Below are positions 5,523 through 5,623 of a stretch of 5,623 nucleotides of DNA, in pieces. The notes under the pieces are model-generated. The model did no database searches, had not been told where the DNA came from, and was given only the letters and a program-made list of their open reading frames with translations. Source of the DNA: an uncultured Lachnospiraceae bacterium (GTDB lineage Bacteria; Bacillota; Clostridia; Lachnospirales; Lachnospiraceae). The stretch lies in assembly GCA_905235345.1 (NCBI GenBank), contig CAJOLO010000175.1:1-5623 (forward strand), in the 5' to 3' direction. Each line of letters begins with the position of its first letter. The stretch's first letter is position 1. The position numbers were made by a program, and so were the translations under genes.

Positions 5523-5623
5523 ATGAAGAAATTACGGCAATATTTGAAAATGATAGTACAGAATTGCATATTACCTGTTGTATATCGTATGTTCTGCATT
5601 AAGAAGATTAAGCCGGGACTTGT
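5523..5623 (+). CDS. 3'-partial ORF, possible CDP-glycerol glycerophosphotransferase-like protein
   Basis: An open frame starts at ATG 5523 and runs off the right edge after 33 complete codons. It begins MKKLRQYLKMIV and continues with a basic and hydrophobic stretch to KKIKPGL. This resembles, from memory, the N terminus of CDP-glycerol glycerophosphotransferase-like (TagB/TagF) proteins of Lachnospiraceae, where a short LLPLVYRL-type segment precedes a VIFADAHH motif that would lie just beyond the window. Those enzymes add glycerol phosphate units to teichoic-acid-type polymers at the membrane. No catalytic residue is visible, so the family is only suggested. No ribosome binding site precedes 5523, and ATG 5550 is an alternative start. 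It follows glmM after 178 bp of repeats. The overlapping 29-codon frame at 5513-5602 is a less likely alternative. Confidence 0.5.
   Translation, partial: MKKLRQYLKMIVQNCILPVVYRMFCIKKIKPGL

Noticed and set aside
5513..5602. Closed 29-codon frame at the right edge
   Set aside because: It has no ribosome binding site or recognisable motif, its ATG overlaps TATAAT, and the overlapping frame from 5523 stays open and resembles a known N terminus.
5349..5623. CRISPR array in the repeat-rich region after glmM
   Set aside because: The repeats are short, irregularly spaced and partly inverted, with no unique spacers of uniform length.

Overview
All genes lie on the + strand. The protein families, the fairly AT-rich coding sequence with AGA/GGA-rich codon use, the strong AGGAGG-type ribosome binding sites and the type of intergenic hairpin repeat suggest a low-to-moderate GC Clostridia, most likely a Lachnospiraceae-type gut or rumen bacterium. 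That assignment is an inference from style and gene content; no search was run.

Layout: bases 1-2854 hold a queuosine-precursor block: queD (5' end cut off by the window), queE, folE and queC. These four enzymes make the complete route from GTP to preQ0: FolE opens GTP to dihydroneopterin triphosphate, QueD converts that to 6-carboxytetrahydropterin, QueE contracts the ring to 7-carboxy-7-deazaguanine, and QueC forms the nitrile preQ0. The later enzymes (QueF, Tgt, QueA/QueG) are not in the window. The genes are not tightly packed: each junction holds 115-200 bp of unusual non-coding sequence. These are a GC-rich multi-hairpin element (about 436-520), a 13-bp tandem repeat carrying a TTGACA box (1290-1354), and a hairpin-bearing segment framed by exact 15-bp direct repeats (1962-2102).

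Bases 2855-3056 separate the two functional blocks. They contain a long hairpin after queC (a weak terminator candidate) and a good promoter (TTGCAT-17-TATAAT). Then come a YegS/DgkB-type lipid kinase (3057-3941) and phosphoglucosamine mutase glmM (3989-5344), both envelope-related. After glmM lies a repeat-rich intergenic region: a cluster of AATGACATT/GAATCAAT repeats (5349-5415) and a 74-bp element with inverted ends and two internal hairpins (5421-5494). The window ends inside a reading frame beginning at 5523 that looks like the N terminus of a CDP-glycerol glycerophosphotransferase-like protein. If so, the right half of the window concerns cell-envelope polymers (peptidoglycan precursor supply, diacylglycerol recycling, teichoic-acid-like polymer synthesis).

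The genes themselves are ordinary and look intact. I see no sign of a novel protein system. The points that deserve a second look are the non-coding repeats and structured elements in the gene junctions.
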